Shown here in pieces: positions 42,039-42,772 of a stretch of DNA of 42,772 bases. The stretch lies in assembly GCA_003551215.1 (NCBI GenBank), contig PUMD01000158.1, positions 1-42,772 on the forward strand, read 5' to 3'. Numbering within the stretch: position 1 is the first letter of the stretch; each line of letters starts with the position of its first letter. The position numbers were made by a program, and so were the translations under genes. The notes below the pieces were generated by a model. The model was not told the origin of the DNA. It made no database searches and saw only the letters and a list, made by a program, of their open reading frames with translations. The stretch comes from Clostridia bacterium (lineage in GTDB: Bacteria > Bacillota > Sulfobacillia > SLMV01).

Positions 42039-42772
42039 GTGCGTGTGCTGGTGGCGCCGGACAGCTATAAAGGGACGCTCACTGCAGAGGAAGCTGCCTC
42101 TGCTGTTTGCTGGGGCCTCAGACAGTCGGTGCGCCCGCTGTCAGTTGTACAGCTTCCGCTGGGGGACGGAGGGGAGGGCACTCTGCAGGCTATGCTTGCG
42201 GCGGTGGGGGGTCGCAAGTACGGCCTGCGGGTCAAGGATCCGCTGCTGAGGACGGTAACCGCCCATATGGGGGTTCTGTCCAGTGGGGAAGCTTTTGTGG
42301 AGATGGCCCAGGCCTCCGGGCTGACCCTGCTGGACAGAGGTGAGCTTGGTCCCATGCGGGCGTCCAGCTACGGGACAGGACAGCTTCTGCAGCAGGCCCG
42401 GCGCCGCTCCCAGACGGTAATAGTGGGAATCGGGGGCAGCGCCACGGTCGATGGCGGACTGGGTATGGCGCGAGCGCTGGGGGTCAGGTTTCTTGATCCC
42501 GACGGTCGGGAAGTCGCCTGCTGCGGTAGAGGGCTGGGTGAGGTAGCCTCAGCTGATCTTTCCCGGCTCCATCCTGACTGGCGGAGCGTAAAGGTAAAAG
42601 TCATGTGCGATGTGGATAATCCGCTGACTGGTCCCCGCGGAGCGGCCCGCGTGTTTGGCCCGCAGAAGGGGGCCTCGACCGAAGAAGTGCGCCTGCTCGA
42701 ACGGGGCCTGCGCAGGCTGGGTGCGGTCCTTGATGAAACCGCAGGACAGTCAGTCTCACAAAAAGCCGGGGC
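42039..42772 (+). CDS. glycerate kinase, C-terminus cut by window edge
   Basis: 244 codons visible, frame open at the right edge; the family is about 370-380 aa. N-terminal MRVLVAPDSYKGTLTAEEAA and LPLGDGGEGTLQAML are the glycerate kinase start (GarK/GlxK type), followed by VEMAQASGLTLL, SSYGTGQLL, VIVGIGGSATVDGGLGMARAL, VMCDVDNPLTGPRGAA and FGPQKGA. It phosphorylates D-glycerate to 2-phosphoglycerate (most of this family) using ATP. GGAGG at 42026-42030 serves GTG 42039 (spacer 8) or GTG 42036 (spacer 5). Confidence 0.94.
   Translation, partial: MRVLVAPDSYKGTLTAEEAASAVCWGLRQSVRPLSVVQLPLGDGGEGTLQAMLAAVGGRKYGLRVKDPLLRTVTAHMGVLSSGEAFVEMAQASGLTLLDRGELGPMRASSYGTGQLLQQARRRSQTVIVGIGGSATVDGGLGMARALGVRFLDPDGREVACCGRGLGEVASADLSRLHPDWRSVKVKVMCDVDNPLTGPRGAARVFGPQKGASTEEVRLLERGLRRLGAVLDETAGQSVSQKAG

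Overview
The window reads as a chromosomal segment of an anaerobic, Gram-positive-type bacterium of the Bacillota (Clostridia-like). The signs are the class A RNase P RNA, frequent GTG and TTG starts with strong GGAGG-type ribosome sites, and a Bacillus-like block ftsEX - M23 peptidase - ctpA - minJ-like - uvrBA - yvl-like genes. Two more are CsaB-type wall-polymer pyruvylation and a tungsten-type aldehyde:ferredoxin oxidoreductase. A sodium-type F-ATP synthase c subunit and many acidic proteins suggest a sodium-dependent, perhaps haloalkaliphilic, lifestyle; that last point is inference. No insertion sequence, prophage, CRISPR array, tRNA or rRNA was seen.

Layout. 1-5.7 kb holds loosely linked accessory metabolism: a partial ABC exporter ATPase and a QueG-like iron-sulfur protein (both minus), a MmgE/PrpD protein, an orphan 91-aa protein, a PNPOx-fold flavoprotein (minus) and a class V aminotransferase. 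5.9-10.1 kb is a tungsten-enzyme module: AOR, a MoaD-like ubiquitin-fold protein, a radical SAM/SPASM maturase and a ThiF/MoeB-like activating enzyme. 10.1-12.4 kb carries membrane-sector ATP synthase genes only (AtpZ-like, AtpI, a, c, b), closed by a strong hairpin; F1 genes do not follow. 12.5-18.1 kb has an NYN-domain protein, a secreted four-LysM protein (minus), a phosphate acyltransferase, a Nif3-family protein, rnpB with its promoter, and a PrcB_C/GerMN lipoprotein.

18.2-24.6 kb runs secA, prfB (with the classical +1 programmed frameshift), a WecG/TagA glycosyltransferase and a split transketolase (N and C halves). A convergent 761-aa fusion of a GT4 glycosyltransferase with CsaB pyruvyltransferase follows. 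27.2-32.9 kb is a cell-envelope and division cluster: ftsE, ftsX, a coiled-coil M23 peptidase, a carboxy-terminal protease and a MinJ-like PDZ membrane protein. 33.0-39.8 kb is uvrB-uvrA-uvrC, preceded by a LexA (Cheo) box inside a candidate promoter. 39.9-42.0 kb is a yvl/psp-like envelope-stress group (DUF2089 regulator, DUF4097 repeat protein, PspC, YvlD-like) behind a near-consensus promoter. A glycerate kinase gene runs off the right edge.

The parts most worth following up are the tungsten-enzyme maturation module, with a MoaD-like protein that has two residues after its Gly-Gly; the sodium signature in an Fo-only atp cluster; the GT4-CsaB fusion; the LexA-box promoter; and an unexplained repeated 9-mer between divergent genes near 14.35 kb.
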